From: Candidatus Fibrimonadales bacterium
Lineage (GTDB): Bacteria; Fibrobacterota; Fibrobacteria; Fibrobacterales; Fibrobacteraceae
Direction: 5' to 3'
Assembly: GCA_009787645.1 (NCBI GenBank)
Contig: WQSZ01000005.1
Span: 244 to 32,519, forward strand
DNA length: 32,276 nucleotides
The position numbers and the translations under genes are program-made. Below the pieces are notes generated by a model. That model did not search any database, was not told the origin of the DNA, and was given only the letters and a program-made list of their open reading frames with translations. Positions 10,121 to 19,564 of the stretch are shown here, one piece after another (position 1 is the first letter of the stretch; each line of letters begins with the position of its first letter).

Positions 10121-11088
10121 ATATCCCTCGCAATTTCTCCGGCCGCTTTGCGATTGAGTTCGCCTAGCTCACCGGCTTTTTTAGACATCACGGCAAGTTT
10201 TTCTCTGTCGTTCATCAAAGCGGTTATTTTTTCAAAAAGACCGTTGGGTTCTTTGTCAAGTTCCACATACGCAGCACCTTCTTTTTCCACAGCCCTTGCA
10301 TTATACTCCTGATGGTTTGCCGTTGCATAGGGATAAGGCAAAAGAATGGAAGGCTTTCCGAATGCGAGTATCTCCGCAAGGGTTGAAGCTCCGGAACGTG
10401 AAATTATCAAATTTGCATGTTGCATATATGCGTAAATGTTATCCAAAAACGCAACTGCGCTTGGGTGTTTATACTTATCCACATTTTTTGCGCCAACTTG
10501 CCAAACAACAGATACATTTTCAAGTTTCTCAATAATTTGTTCTATTTTCCTGTTTATGCCAAGTGCGCCCTGGCTTCCACCCGTGATCAAAATGCGAAAT
10601 TTCTTGTCATCGGCAAAGGCTTTCGGAGCGGGCAAATTCTCCGGCATTTTGCGAACCGGAGATGCGATATAAACTTTTTTTGCAAATTTTGCGCATATTT
10701 TATTTGCGATTCCCATCACAGCATTAGGCTCTATAACGTAAAAAGGAATTCTCTTTAAAATAGCAGCGAGCATAATCGGCAAAGCGACATAACCGCCGGT
10801 TCCAACTATAAATTCGGGATTTTCCTGCTTTAACAATTTCATCGCTCCCAGCACGCAAGATAGCAAGCTCAGTGGCAACAGTAAATTTTTAATTATGCTG
10901 TGTCTCGCCAGAGGAACAGCTTTAATATGCCGATAATCAAACTTGGAGGAGAGTAATTTCTCTTCCATGGACGGGGCAGCACGGCCGGCGAAAACAATAT
11001 CATAAGAATCTACGAGATTCTCGGCAACAGCGACAGCCGGGAATACATGCCCACCGGTACCGCCACAAACAAACAAAATTTTTTTCAT
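10108..11088 (-). CDS. murG: UDP-GlcNAc--undecaprenyl-PP-MurNAc-pentapeptide GlcNAc transferase
   Basis: CGGTGGHVFPAVAVAENL, GTGGYVALP, EPNAVMGIANK, ITGGSQGA, ISRSGASTLAEILAFGKPSILLPYPYATANHQEYNA. Confidence 0.96.
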   Translation of the reverse strand: MKKILFVCGGTGGHVFPAVAVAENLVDSYDIVFAGRAAPSMEEKLLSSKFDYRHIKAVPLARHSIIKNLLLPLSLLSCVLGAMKLLKQENPEFIVGTGGYVALPIMLAAILKRIPFYVIEPNAVMGIANKICAKFAKKVYIASPVRKMPENLPAPKAFADDKKFRILITGGSQGALGINRKIEQIIEKLENVSVVWQVGAKNVDKYKHPSAVAFLDNIYAYMQHANLIISRSGASTLAEILAFGKPSILLPYPYATANHQEYNARAVEKEGAAYVELDKEPNGLFEKITALMNDREKLAVMSKKAGELGELNRKAAGEIARDICST

Positions 11089-12317
11089 GTTGTTTTATCC
11101 TTAGTTAAAGATGATATCTGTACTAACATTCCCAGTAGGAAAAAATTCATAACCAAATTTGCGCCACCGGAACTCACAAAAGACAACGGCTGCCCGGTAT
11201 TTGGGAGCAATTTTAAATTAACGCCTATGTGAAAAATTATATTCAGAGTAAAAATAATCGCTATACCCCAAGCTATATTTTGAGAAAATATCGCATTTCT
11301 ATCCACAGGGGATATATTTGCCGCAACCCAAAAACAATAAAACAGAAATACAAACATGGCAATAGTTATCGGAAGCATAAGCCAAAGCCCCAGTTCCTCG
11401 CCTAAAACACTGTAGGCAAAATCGTTTCGAGCCCCAAACAGTCGATGCTTGATAGTTCCCTTATCCAATCCCTTGCCGATAATTCCTCCATCTGCCATAC
11501 CTTGCATGGCCTCATTCTGCTGTTCATTGCCAACGCCTTCCGCATGGATAAAATTCCAAATTCTATTAATGCCATGCGTTTTTACAAGAGCGTTATCCTT
11601 ATCCAAACTTGCTACGGAAAGCATAATAACAACGGGAATTGCCAAAGTCATGATCATTAAAAGACGCGGCTTTATATCCATCTCCTGCACAAACAGCATA
11701 AAAAATACCATAATTATATAAATAAGCAACATCGAATAATTCGGCATAATAAAAGTGAAAACTCCAACAGATGCAACGGCCGCAATCGGAAATCCGAAAA
11801 ACTCTCTGCATAGATTCATCTGTTTTTTTGTTCTCATATCCATCAAAATTTTTGCCATAAAAATCATAAGAAATATTTTCACAAATTCACCAACCTGAAA
11901 TGTCCTTGAAAAAATAGATATTTCTCGCCTCATCTGTACAAGCGTATTGCCATCCAAGTAATATCCGGGACCGTTTCCCCATATAGCGAAAATTTGCAAA
12001 AACATCGCAAACAGCAAAAGGAGAAATGAATAGCTTATGCCATCGCTGTTCCACAACAATTTTTGGCCAGGAGCAAAGCGAATAAAATAACGCCGCCAAA
12101 AAGATACGGGCAATAAAAAACCGAGTGCAAAAAAAGCAAGCGGCAAAAGAGCATTTTGAATCGCAAAGCTCTTAAATGGAATATGATCTCTGTCTAAAGT
12201 GCTTATGCCTATATAAATTCCAATAATGGAAAATAAAATCGGCAGAATCAAAAGCGACCATTTGCCATATTTTATCCTTTCCATCAAATTTTGGAAATAA
12301 TCAAGCACGTAGGTCAT
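11085..12317 (-). CDS. ftsW: SEDS-family FtsW-like peptidoglycan glycosyltransferase, divergent
   Basis: Multi-TM; QQNEAMQGMADGGIIGKGL, NDFAYSVLGEELGL, NTGQPLSFVSSGGANLVMNF correspond to SEDS motifs; dcw position. Confidence 0.85.
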   Translation of the reverse strand: MTYVLDYFQNLMERIKYGKWSLLILPILFSIIGIYIGISTLDRDHIPFKSFAIQNALLPLAFFALGFLLPVSFWRRYFIRFAPGQKLLWNSDGISYSFLLLLFAMFLQIFAIWGNGPGYYLDGNTLVQMRREISIFSRTFQVGEFVKIFLMIFMAKILMDMRTKKQMNLCREFFGFPIAAVASVGVFTFIMPNYSMLLIYIIMVFFMLFVQEMDIKPRLLMIMTLAIPVVIMLSVASLDKDNALVKTHGINRIWNFIHAEGVGNEQQNEAMQGMADGGIIGKGLDKGTIKHRLFGARNDFAYSVLGEELGLWLMLPITIAMFVFLFYCFWVAANISPVDRNAIFSQNIAWGIAIIFTLNIIFHIGVNLKLLPNTGQPLSFVSSGGANLVMNFFLLGMLVQISSLTKDKTT

Positions 12318-13698
12318 TACATACCTCTTCCAGCTTCATAGAGCGAGATGCTTTTACCAAAACCATATCGTTTTCCTTTATCAAAAACTTTAAAGCATCA
12401 ACAGCAGCTTTTTTATCTTCAAAATATTTTATCCTGCCAGGCTTAAGCCCGGCTGCCTCCGCTCCATTGCAATACTCCATAGCTTCATTCCCTATTGCAA
12501 CCAAATAATCTATAGACAATCCCGGCAGCATGGAACCGATTTCCCTGTGATATTCCTTGCTGTGCGAACCGAGTTCCTTCATATCGCCCAGAACTGCTAT
12601 TTTGCGACCTTTGCCCGGCATATTCGCAAGAGTTTGCAAAGACATTTTCATGGAATGCGGATTCGCATTGTAGCAATCCGATATTATGGTGAGCCCGTTT
12701 TCTTCAATGATCTGCATTCTCATGTCATAAGATTTAACCTCAGAAAGAGCCTGAGCTATTGCGCTTCTTGGCATTTTAAAGAGTTCACCGACAGCAATTG
12801 CCGCAAGAGCATTATACACATTGTGCAGGCCGGGAACAGCAAGCTTAAACCATGTACGTGCAATGCGGAAATTAGCGCAACCGTCTTCCCATAGAATCTC
12901 ATCCGGTTTTACAATCCCTCTGTTTATGCCGTAAGTAATTACGTCGTATTTTGAAGAACTGCGAATTTTGGCAAGCATTTTATCATCTGCGTTTATAATC
13001 AAGTGGCCGCTTTTCTCAATGCCTTCTGCAATTGATTTCTTCTCCTTGAACACGCCTTCCAAATCACCCAAACCGTCCAAGTGAGCCGGCCCAACATTTG
13101 TGATCACAGCGATATCAGGAACCGCAGCTTGAGTCAACTGACGAATTTCGCCGGGCATGCTTGTTCCCATTTCTATAACAGCGGCTTCGTGCTCCCGTTT
13201 CAAACCGAGCAAAGTCATGGGAACACCAAAGAGGTTGTTCAGATTTCCCTTTGTGACAAGCGTGTTGCAATTTTTTGCCAGCACTGCGGCTATCATCTCT
13301 TTTGTAGATGTTTTGCCTGCGCTTCCCGTTATGCCAACAACTTTCAAGTTTTGAAAGCGTTTCCTGTAACCTCTGGCAAACTTCAGCAATGCCTTGCCTG
13401 TATCTTCCGTAGCCACTGCAAGCGGAATTTTCTTTACTTCAACTTCTGTTGCATTAACAACTGCCATAATTGCTCCTTTTTTAAATGCTTCTTCAATAAA
13501 CCCGCCTTTGTGCGGATTGAAATTCTTCCCAATCAGTGCCCAAAAAATATCACCGCTTTTTATTTCTCTGGAATCGAAATTCAGGCACGCTTTTTGCATA
13601 CTCATTTCCAGCGGAACATCCGCTATAGTTGACTTGGGGTTTTGCTGCAAAAATAATTGCAGAAATTCGGTCACGTCAATTTGCAATTCAAAAGACAT
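12301..13698 (-). CDS. murF: UDP-N-acetylmuramoyl-tripeptide--D-alanyl-D-alanine ligase
   Basis: DSREIKSGDIFWALIG, GITGSAGKTSTKEMIAAVL, NLNNLFGVPMTLL, EMGTSMPGEI, DCYNANPHSMKMSLQTL, LGDMKELG. Confidence 0.95.
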   Translation of the reverse strand: MSFELQIDVTEFLQLFLQQNPKSTIADVPLEMSMQKACLNFDSREIKSGDIFWALIGKNFNPHKGGFIEEAFKKGAIMAVVNATEVEVKKIPLAVATEDTGKALLKFARGYRKRFQNLKVVGITGSAGKTSTKEMIAAVLAKNCNTLVTKGNLNNLFGVPMTLLGLKREHEAAVIEMGTSMPGEIRQLTQAAVPDIAVITNVGPAHLDGLGDLEGVFKEKKSIAEGIEKSGHLIINADDKMLAKIRSSSKYDVITYGINRGIVKPDEILWEDGCANFRIARTWFKLAVPGLHNVYNALAAIAVGELFKMPRSAIAQALSEVKSYDMRMQIIEENGLTIISDCYNANPHSMKMSLQTLANMPGKGRKIAVLGDMKELGSHSKEYHREIGSMLPGLSIDYLVAIGNEAMEYCNGAEAAGLKPGRIKYFEDKKAAVDALKFLIKENDMVLVKASRSMKLEEVCNDLRA

Positions 13699-13701
13699 AA
13701 A

Positions 13702-15024
13702 TTAAAAAGCTCCCAATAGTTCTTCTTGATCGCTAAAGTGAATTTTTTCTTTGCCCAGTATTTGATAATCTTCGTGGCCTTTGCCTGCTACCACCAGCAC
13801 ATCGCCGCCCTGCAATGCCGCAGCAGCTTCCTTTATCGCCGCTCTGCGATCTGCTTGCCTTTTATGTTTGTTTGCGGGCATTCCCGCTTCAACGTCGTTT
13901 AAAATCTGTTCCGGATCTTCTGTGCGTGGATTATCCGAAGTCAGCCAAATTTTGTCTGCAAGTTTTTCCGCTACGGCTCCCATTTCCGGGCGTTTGGTTT
14001 TGTCCCTGTCTCCGCCGCAACCGAACACAACAAGCAAATTACCCGTGCAAATTTTGCGAGCAGCGATGAGAGTGCGCTCCAAAGCGTCCGGAGTGTGGGC
14101 GTAATCAACTATGGCACGTTTTCCATCTTTGTTCCACACAACTTCAAAACGTCCGGGAACTGAAATTTTCTCCAGAGCATCTATGGGCAAATCCATTTCT
14201 TTAGCCCACTCTATTATGAGCATTGCATTTTCAACATTGTGCTCGCCAAAAAGAGATACATTTACATCATCTATTTTTATCCCGGTTTCGGTATTTTCAA
14301 CTTTGAGCTGTTTTTTGGAAACTCCTACCCTGTCCCTGAAAAATAATTCTCCGTACAAACGGTTTCCATAAGAATTATCTATGTTTATAAATCCTATTCC
14401 CGTACCCAAAAGTTCAGAAGTGAACAGCATCTTTTTCGCCTGATAGTAATTTTCCATTGTGCCGTGATAGTCCAAATGATCGTGGCTCAAATTTGTGAAC
14501 AATGCGGATTTATAGGGAATTCCCATCACACGACCCTGAGCAAGAGCATGGCTGGAAACTTCCATGACAAGTTCCGTGCAGCCTGCTTCAGCAGCTTTTG
14601 CCGCAAATTCATAAAGAGCCAAAAATCCCGGAGTGGTTAAGCTTGCAGCTTCTTTTTCTTCACCGATCAAATTATAGATTGTGCTCAGCAACGCAGTTTT
14701 TTTACCTGCAGATCTCAAAATAGCATTCATCATAAATGCGCAACTGGTTTTTCCATTTGAACCGGTTACCGCATAGCAATTTAGCTTTGAAAACGGATTG
14801 CCCAGTTCCTCTTTTGCAAACAAATATCTTGTGAAAACAACATCGTTCACCTGCGCCCATTTATCCTCGCTTCCTTTTGGAGCGGGCAAAGCCGAAACAA
14901 TTGAAGACGCTCCTTTTTGGAGAGCTTCCAAAGCATGGGCTTTTTCCGAGCCGTCTGAGCAGGGAATGGCAAAGAATATATCTCCGGCAACCACATTTTT
15001 GGAATTGTCTTTTAAACGGCTCAT
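13702..15024 (-). CDS. murE: UDP-N-acetylmuramyl-tripeptide synthetase (MurE family)
   Basis: GDIFFAIPC, VTGSNGKTSCAFMM, LTTPGFLALYEF, EVSSHALAQGRV, VDYAHTPDALERTL, CGGDRDKTKRPEMG, TSDNPRTEDPEQI, GKGHEDYQ. Confidence 0.95.
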   Translation of the reverse strand: MSRLKDNSKNVVAGDIFFAIPCSDGSEKAHALEALQKGASSIVSALPAPKGSEDKWAQVNDVVFTRYLFAKEELGNPFSKLNCYAVTGSNGKTSCAFMMNAILRSAGKKTALLSTIYNLIGEEKEAASLTTPGFLALYEFAAKAAEAGCTELVMEVSSHALAQGRVMGIPYKSALFTNLSHDHLDYHGTMENYYQAKKMLFTSELLGTGIGFINIDNSYGNRLYGELFFRDRVGVSKKQLKVENTETGIKIDDVNVSLFGEHNVENAMLIIEWAKEMDLPIDALEKISVPGRFEVVWNKDGKRAIVDYAHTPDALERTLIAARKICTGNLLVVFGCGGDRDKTKRPEMGAVAEKLADKIWLTSDNPRTEDPEQILNDVEAGMPANKHKRQADRRAAIKEAAAALQGGDVLVVAGKGHEDYQILGKEKIHFSDQEELLGAF

Positions 15025-16823
15025 ATTTTCTCCCGTAATTTTATATGCACCGAACTTTTTCTGCTTATATATTCGCCGGGTTCGGGAATTTGCGTATGTA
15101 CATTTCCAACACCATCGTAAATAACGTTTAAATGCTCAAGCATGCCCAAGGCATCTTTTAAAGTCAAACCTCGGACATCCGGCATGCGGCCCGTATTTCT
15201 CTGATATTCCCTCAAGGAAAGTTCCAGATATTTTCCTGTAGAATCTCTTTTTATCGTTTGAGCCACCACAGAACCTGTTTTATTTTCATCATCAAAACGT
15301 ATGTTGCAATGCACTGCGCTAGCCTTGCTTAAAGCGGCCTGCTTTGTGTGCCCCACAAAAGATATATCGCTGCACAAGCTATCTGCCGATGCGGATTCCA
15401 ACGCAAAATTTGCCGGTGACAATTCCGGATGAATATATATCTGCTCCATGATTTTCTGGAATACCGGACCGGCAACAGTTGCACCGGCGTTTTTAGTGTG
15501 ATACATGGTGACCAGGCATACAAAATGCGGATCCGAAGCCTTTTCAAGACCTATGAAAGATGAATTGTAAGTTCCTGTCTTGTATTTTCCCGTGCTATCT
15601 ATAATCTGCGCAGTTCCGGTTTTGCCGGCAAACTCCAAGAAGTCATATCTGGATTTCACATTTTCCGCAGTTCCACCCAAATCCACAACTCCTCGCAACA
15701 TCTCTCTTAACAACCTTGTATTTTCAGTAGTGGAAATAACCCTGCGCACCGAATCCCGTTCTATTGCCGCAGAATCAATTCCATGCCTCAGCACCAGTTT
15801 CGGATTATACAATGTTCCGCCATTTGCTATTGAGCTAAAAGCCTTTACAACGTCCAAAGAGGTCATATCTATGGATTGTCCAAACCCTTGAGCAGCTTGA
15901 GTTCTCAAATGCGGAACCCTGTCAAAACCTTTGTGGATAACTCTGAGCGGAAAATCAGATGAATTCTCATTTATGGCAAAATTTCTCACGCCATAATAAA
16001 ATTTCTCATAACCAACCTCTTCTATCACATATTTGCCGAAAGCTATATTAGATGAATAAACCATAGCTTCCTGCATATTGCAAGTTTTCTCCGCATGGGT
16101 ATCTTTTATAATTTTTTCGCTGGAATTCTTTGTCACCTGCCATTTGCCGTTCTCCGTATCTATTCGCTTATTCGGATTCACTCCGTTTTCCAAAGCTATC
16201 ACGGCGGTTATAGGCTTAAAAATAGAACCGGGCTCAAAAGAGTGCAGAACTCCGTCGTATTTGCCTTTCTCCGGATTAAAGCTCGTTATGGCCAGTATTT
16301 GTCCGGTGTGAGGGTTCATCACCAAAACAGATGCGCCTGCCGCACCAAACTTAGGCACATATTCCCGCACAACATTTTCCACAATCTCCTGAATTCGCAA
16401 ATCCAAAGAAAGATATACGTCTTTGCCATCCATAATAGGAGTTAGCTCTATTTCATTTATAGGAACATCTCTCTTGGGTTTATATGTTGAACGATTAACG
16501 CCCTTTTGCCCACGCAGTTCTCTGATTTTTGAATTCACCACACTTGTTAAAACAGCAGATAGACCTTCAAGATGATCGTGATAATAAACTTCTTTCCATG
16601 ATTTTTCCTGTTCAAGCTCCGAACCTACATGCAATTTATCCCAAAGCACTGCGCCGTTGCGATCCAAAATGCGGCCGTATTTCGGCTCTACGTAGTTTCG
16701 TTGCTGTGTTTTATCCGTATAATATATCTCTTCGTTTACAAGTTGAATATAAACGAGTTTGGCAACAAAAGCCATTGCTACCAAAGAGAGAAAAATTCCT
16801 GCCGTTACAAGTCTTATTTTCAT
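15021..16823 (-). CDS. ftsI: Penicillin-binding protein (FtsI class) with C-terminal PASTA domain
   Basis: Active-site SIFK (FEPGSIFKPIT), SSN, KTG (GKTGTAQ) motifs; PASTA-like MPDVRGLTLKDALGMLEHLNV. Confidence 0.92.
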   Translation of the reverse strand: MKIRLVTAGIFLSLVAMAFVAKLVYIQLVNEEIYYTDKTQQRNYVEPKYGRILDRNGAVLWDKLHVGSELEQEKSWKEVYYHDHLEGLSAVLTSVVNSKIRELRGQKGVNRSTYKPKRDVPINEIELTPIMDGKDVYLSLDLRIQEIVENVVREYVPKFGAAGASVLVMNPHTGQILAITSFNPEKGKYDGVLHSFEPGSIFKPITAVIALENGVNPNKRIDTENGKWQVTKNSSEKIIKDTHAEKTCNMQEAMVYSSNIAFGKYVIEEVGYEKFYYGVRNFAINENSSDFPLRVIHKGFDRVPHLRTQAAQGFGQSIDMTSLDVVKAFSSIANGGTLYNPKLVLRHGIDSAAIERDSVRRVISTTENTRLLREMLRGVVDLGGTAENVKSRYDFLEFAGKTGTAQIIDSTGKYKTGTYNSSFIGLEKASDPHFVCLVTMYHTKNAGATVAGPVFQKIMEQIYIHPELSPANFALESASADSLCSDISFVGHTKQAALSKASAVHCNIRFDDENKTGSVVAQTIKRDSTGKYLELSLREYQRNTGRMPDVRGLTLKDALGMLEHLNVIYDGVGNVHTQIPEPGEYISRKSSVHIKLREKI

Positions 16824-17086
16824 TTTAACCGCCCCGTTATTTTGGTTGCCACCCCATTCATTCCAAGTCCCATCACTGAAGCAGCCTTATCTATTCTGTT
16901 GCGAGAAGACAAACTGTCAATATCGCGTTCTATCAAAGACAATTCATAGCGCACAACAGATACGCTGTCCGCTAAAGATTTTTCCAGCGAAATTAATACC
17001 GCAAGCTTTTCATTTTCCATTTTCATGGGAACAGCCAAAGCGAAAATAAACAGAAATAGCAAAATAGTCAGGACAACCAATTTCAT
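16820..17086 (-). CDS. FtsL-like small bitopic division protein
   Basis: 88 aa, N-terminal TM then short coiled coil; located between rsmH and ftsI; homology judged mainly from topology and synteny. Confidence 0.6.
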   Translation of the reverse strand: MKLVVLTILLFLFIFALAVPMKMENEKLAVLISLEKSLADSVSVVRYELSLIERDIDSLSSRNRIDKAASVMGLGMNGVATKITGRLK

Positions 17087-17095
17087 GCAACTCTC

Positions 17096-18007
17096 CTAAA
17101 TTTTTTCATAAACCCTCAATGCTGCAGAACGCGAGCGGGAATTTTTTTTCAATTCCTCTGCGCTTGGGGTTAATGGTTTTTTATTTACTTTCTTAATCTT
17201 CCTGTTATTACCTCCGCAAAGGCAAACAGGAATATTGACATTGCACAAACAATTTTTTTCAAATAGCGCAAGAACATCTTTCACCGCTCTCGCCTCTTTT
17301 GAATGATAAGTTATTATGCACAAACGCCCGCCGGTTTTAAGGCAGTGCACAGCGGCTTCCACGCTTTTTTTAATCTCTTCAATCTCACAATTTACCTCCA
17401 TGCGAATCGCTTGATACACCCTGGCTTTTAAGCTGTTCAAATCTTTTTTTCTGTTGCGATAAACATCTTCAATTGCGCTGTTCAAATCTTCCGCCGTAGC
17501 CAACGCCTTCGATAGAATCCGCTTTGACAGGCGACCGGTCATTTCCAAATCCGAATTTTCCTTTAATGCTTTTGCCAGTTCTTTTTCAGAAATTCTTTTT
17601 AAATAATCCTGCGCATTTTCTCCGTTGCCTGCATCCATTCGCATATCAAGCGGTTCATTGCCGGCAAAGGAAAAACCTCTGTTAGCATCGAGTTGATGAG
17701 AGCTGACTCCCAAGTCGTAAAGTACGCCGCCAAGAGTCTCCGGTGCAAGCTCGGTTCCCAAATTTGAAAATGCTTTATGGTGGTATCTTATTTTGTCTCC
17801 AAACCTCTCAAGCCTTGATTTTGCCGCATTTATAGCCTCTATGTCTCTGTCAAAGCAATGCAGTTTCCGACCCTCACCCAGAAGCTCGGCAATTTTTTCA
17901 GAGTGCCCACCCCCACCCAAAGTGCAATCCGCATAATCAAAATCAAGCCTGATGCGCAAGCTCTCCACGCATTCATTTAAAAGCACCGGAATGTGATAGT
18001 TATTCAT
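17096..18007 (-). CDS. rsmH: 16S rRNA (cytosine1402-N4)-methyltransferase
   Basis: MNNYHIPVLLNECVESL, DCTLGGGGHSEKI, YDLGVSSHQLD, RGFSFAGNEPLDMRMD, VYQAIRMEVN, LCIITYHSKEARAVK. Start moved from ORF-track 18043 to the Met at 18007. Confidence 0.93.
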   Translation of the reverse strand: MNNYHIPVLLNECVESLRIRLDFDYADCTLGGGGHSEKIAELLGEGRKLHCFDRDIEAINAAKSRLERFGDKIRYHHKAFSNLGTELAPETLGGVLYDLGVSSHQLDANRGFSFAGNEPLDMRMDAGNGENAQDYLKRISEKELAKALKENSDLEMTGRLSKRILSKALATAEDLNSAIEDVYRNRKKDLNSLKARVYQAIRMEVNCEIEEIKKSVEAAVHCLKTGGRLCIITYHSKEARAVKDVLALFEKNCLCNVNIPVCLCGGNNRKIKKVNKKPLTPSAEELKKNSRSRSAALRVYEKI

Positions 18008-18404
18008 CATATTCATACTTCTTCCCAAAGCCACGCTTCTCATAATTTTCCAGACTGTAAATAAGAATCTTGTTTATTGAGCCTACAAACATCGCTGTTT
18101 TGCTAATACCTGCGTGTTCCCTGAATGATTTTGGCAACACAAACCTGTTTTGTTTTTCGTCCAAAACAATAAACTCGGTATCACCGGCAGCGCTTATGCG
18201 ATCTTCCACAGGCATTGCCAAAATTTTAGGTCTTTCGTTTTCGTTATAATCGCTTTCTCTGAACAGAATTAGAGAACTGTTTTTGCCAATTGTTAGATAA
18301 AATTTCTTTTCGTTTTCAGGCAGAACGCTGCGAAAGCGAACAGGCAGCGAAACCCTGTTATTCGCATCTACACTTACTTCTTCTTTACCTACAAAAGAAA
18401 CCAT
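18000..18404 (-). CDS. mraZ: Transcriptional regulator MraZ
   Basis: SVDANNRVSLPVRFR and EFIVLDEKQNRFVLPKSFREHAGI, the two MraZ/AbrB-like repeats; first gene of dcw cluster. Confidence 0.9.
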   Translation of the reverse strand: MVSFVGKEEVSVDANNRVSLPVRFRSVLPENEKKFYLTIGKNSSLILFRESDYNENERPKILAMPVEDRISAAGDTEFIVLDEKQNRFVLPKSFREHAGISKTAMFVGSINKILIYSLENYEKRGFGKKYEYDE

Positions 18405-18411
18405 TCATCTA

Positions 18412-18417
18412 AATATA
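18412..18417 (-). promoter_or_regulatory. -10 element (TATATT) of the mraZ/dcw promoter, ending 7 nt before the mraZ ATG
   Basis: Minus strand: CTATATT-TAGATGA-ATG. Confidence 0.5.
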
Positions 18418-18426
18418 GATTATTTT

Positions 18427-18472
18427 CCCACAAAGACACCCTTTTTTTAACATTTTCACCCATTTTCACCCA
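18427..18472 (-). promoter_or_regulatory. Candidate MraZ operator (TGGGT-N5-TGGGT plus a third TGGG)
   Basis: Minus strand reads GTGGGTGAAAATGGGTGAAAATG...GTGGGAAAA; TGGGT repeats with 10-nt periodicity (18458-18462, 18468-18472) directly upstream of mraZ, as described for MraZ operators. Confidence 0.65.
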
Positions 18473-18604
18473 CAAACATGTTATTTTTCAAATAATACCA
18501 ACATCGAATTAACAAAATTCTCACAAACACTGCACAAACGTTCAGTTGATTTTATTAGGATTTACAGAATTTCACAGCAATTTATCCAGTAAGCTCAGCG
18601 TCAA

Positions 18605-19564
18605 CTAATTTTCAAGAAAACCAACAACATCTCTTAAGCTTTCTTCCAAACTGAACTTCGGCTCCCAACCAGTATACTCTTTTATTTTTTCAAAACTGCC
18701 AATTATAATTTTATTATCAAGCGGCCTAACCCTTTTCGGGTCTGTTTCCGTTATAATTTTAACATCAAAAATCTTTGCAAACATCTCAATAACTTCTTTC
18801 AGCGAATGCCCTTTGCCGCTGCACACATTGTAACACTCACCCGCCTTGCCGTTGCTGAACAATGCGAAATAAGCACTCACCACGTCACGAACATCTATAA
18901 AATCTCTGATAACGGAAATATTTCCCGTGAAGAGCTTAATCTCTTTTTGCCCCTGCCTAACACCATCTGATATTTGCTTCGCAAAACTCGGAATCACAAA
19001 ATCCAAACGTTGCCTTGAACCTATATGATTAAAAGAACGTGTTAAAATAATGTCCAGCTTATACGCCTGTACATAGCACTCGCTTAACATTTCCTGGCTA
19101 ACTCTGGCTATGGCATAAGGATTGCTCGGATGCAAACGCATATTCTCTTTCAGCGGAATATCCGCATCTTTTACGTTGCCGTACTCTTCACTGGAACCAA
19201 CGGATAAAATACGGCAGCTTATCTTATTGAGCCTTACAATTTCCGCAATATTCAAAAATATGCTTGTGTTGTTCAAAAAACATTCCGAAGGCATTTCCCA
19301 GCTTTTGCCAACACTTGAAAAACTTGCCAAATGCACAATATAATCCGGGCTAAAAGAAAGCAACACTTGCTCAAGTGCCTTATATTCCAAAAGATTGATC
19401 TCTGTAAAATTCAATTTTACATTTTCAAAAGAATAACCCTTAACTTCCTGCGGAATCTTCAAGTCCAAACCCAAAGCTTCCGCTTTTTCTCCAAGCGCAT
19501 TCAGATGCGCCAAAAAATGATAGCCAACAAAACCGCTTACTCCGGTTATCAAATATTTTTTCAT
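18605..19564 (-). CDS. NAD-dependent epimerase/dehydratase (GDP-mannose 4,6-dehydratase / reductase-like)
   Basis: YLITGVSGFVGYHFLAHL Rossmann motif, SVGSSEEYG, HPSNPYAIARVSQEM (YxxxR variant of YxxxK), DFIDVRDVVSAY. ATG at 19564 overlaps the upstream stop. Confidence 0.8.
   Translation of the reverse strand: MKKYLITGVSGFVGYHFLAHLNALGEKAEALGLDLKIPQEVKGYSFENVKLNFTEINLLEYKALEQVLLSFSPDYIVHLASFSSVGKSWEMPSECFLNNTSIFLNIAEIVRLNKISCRILSVGSSEEYGNVKDADIPLKENMRLHPSNPYAIARVSQEMLSECYVQAYKLDIILTRSFNHIGSRQRLDFVIPSFAKQISDGVRQGQKEIKLFTGNISVIRDFIDVRDVVSAYFALFSNGKAGECYNVCSGKGHSLKEVIEMFAKIFDVKIITETDPKRVRPLDNKIIIGSFEKIKEYTGWEPKFSLEESLRDVVGFLEN

Noticed and set aside
13081-13632. 183-aa plus-strand ORF
   Set aside because: Antisense to murF; no recognisable domain and Cys/His/Phe-rich composition typical of a shadow ORF.
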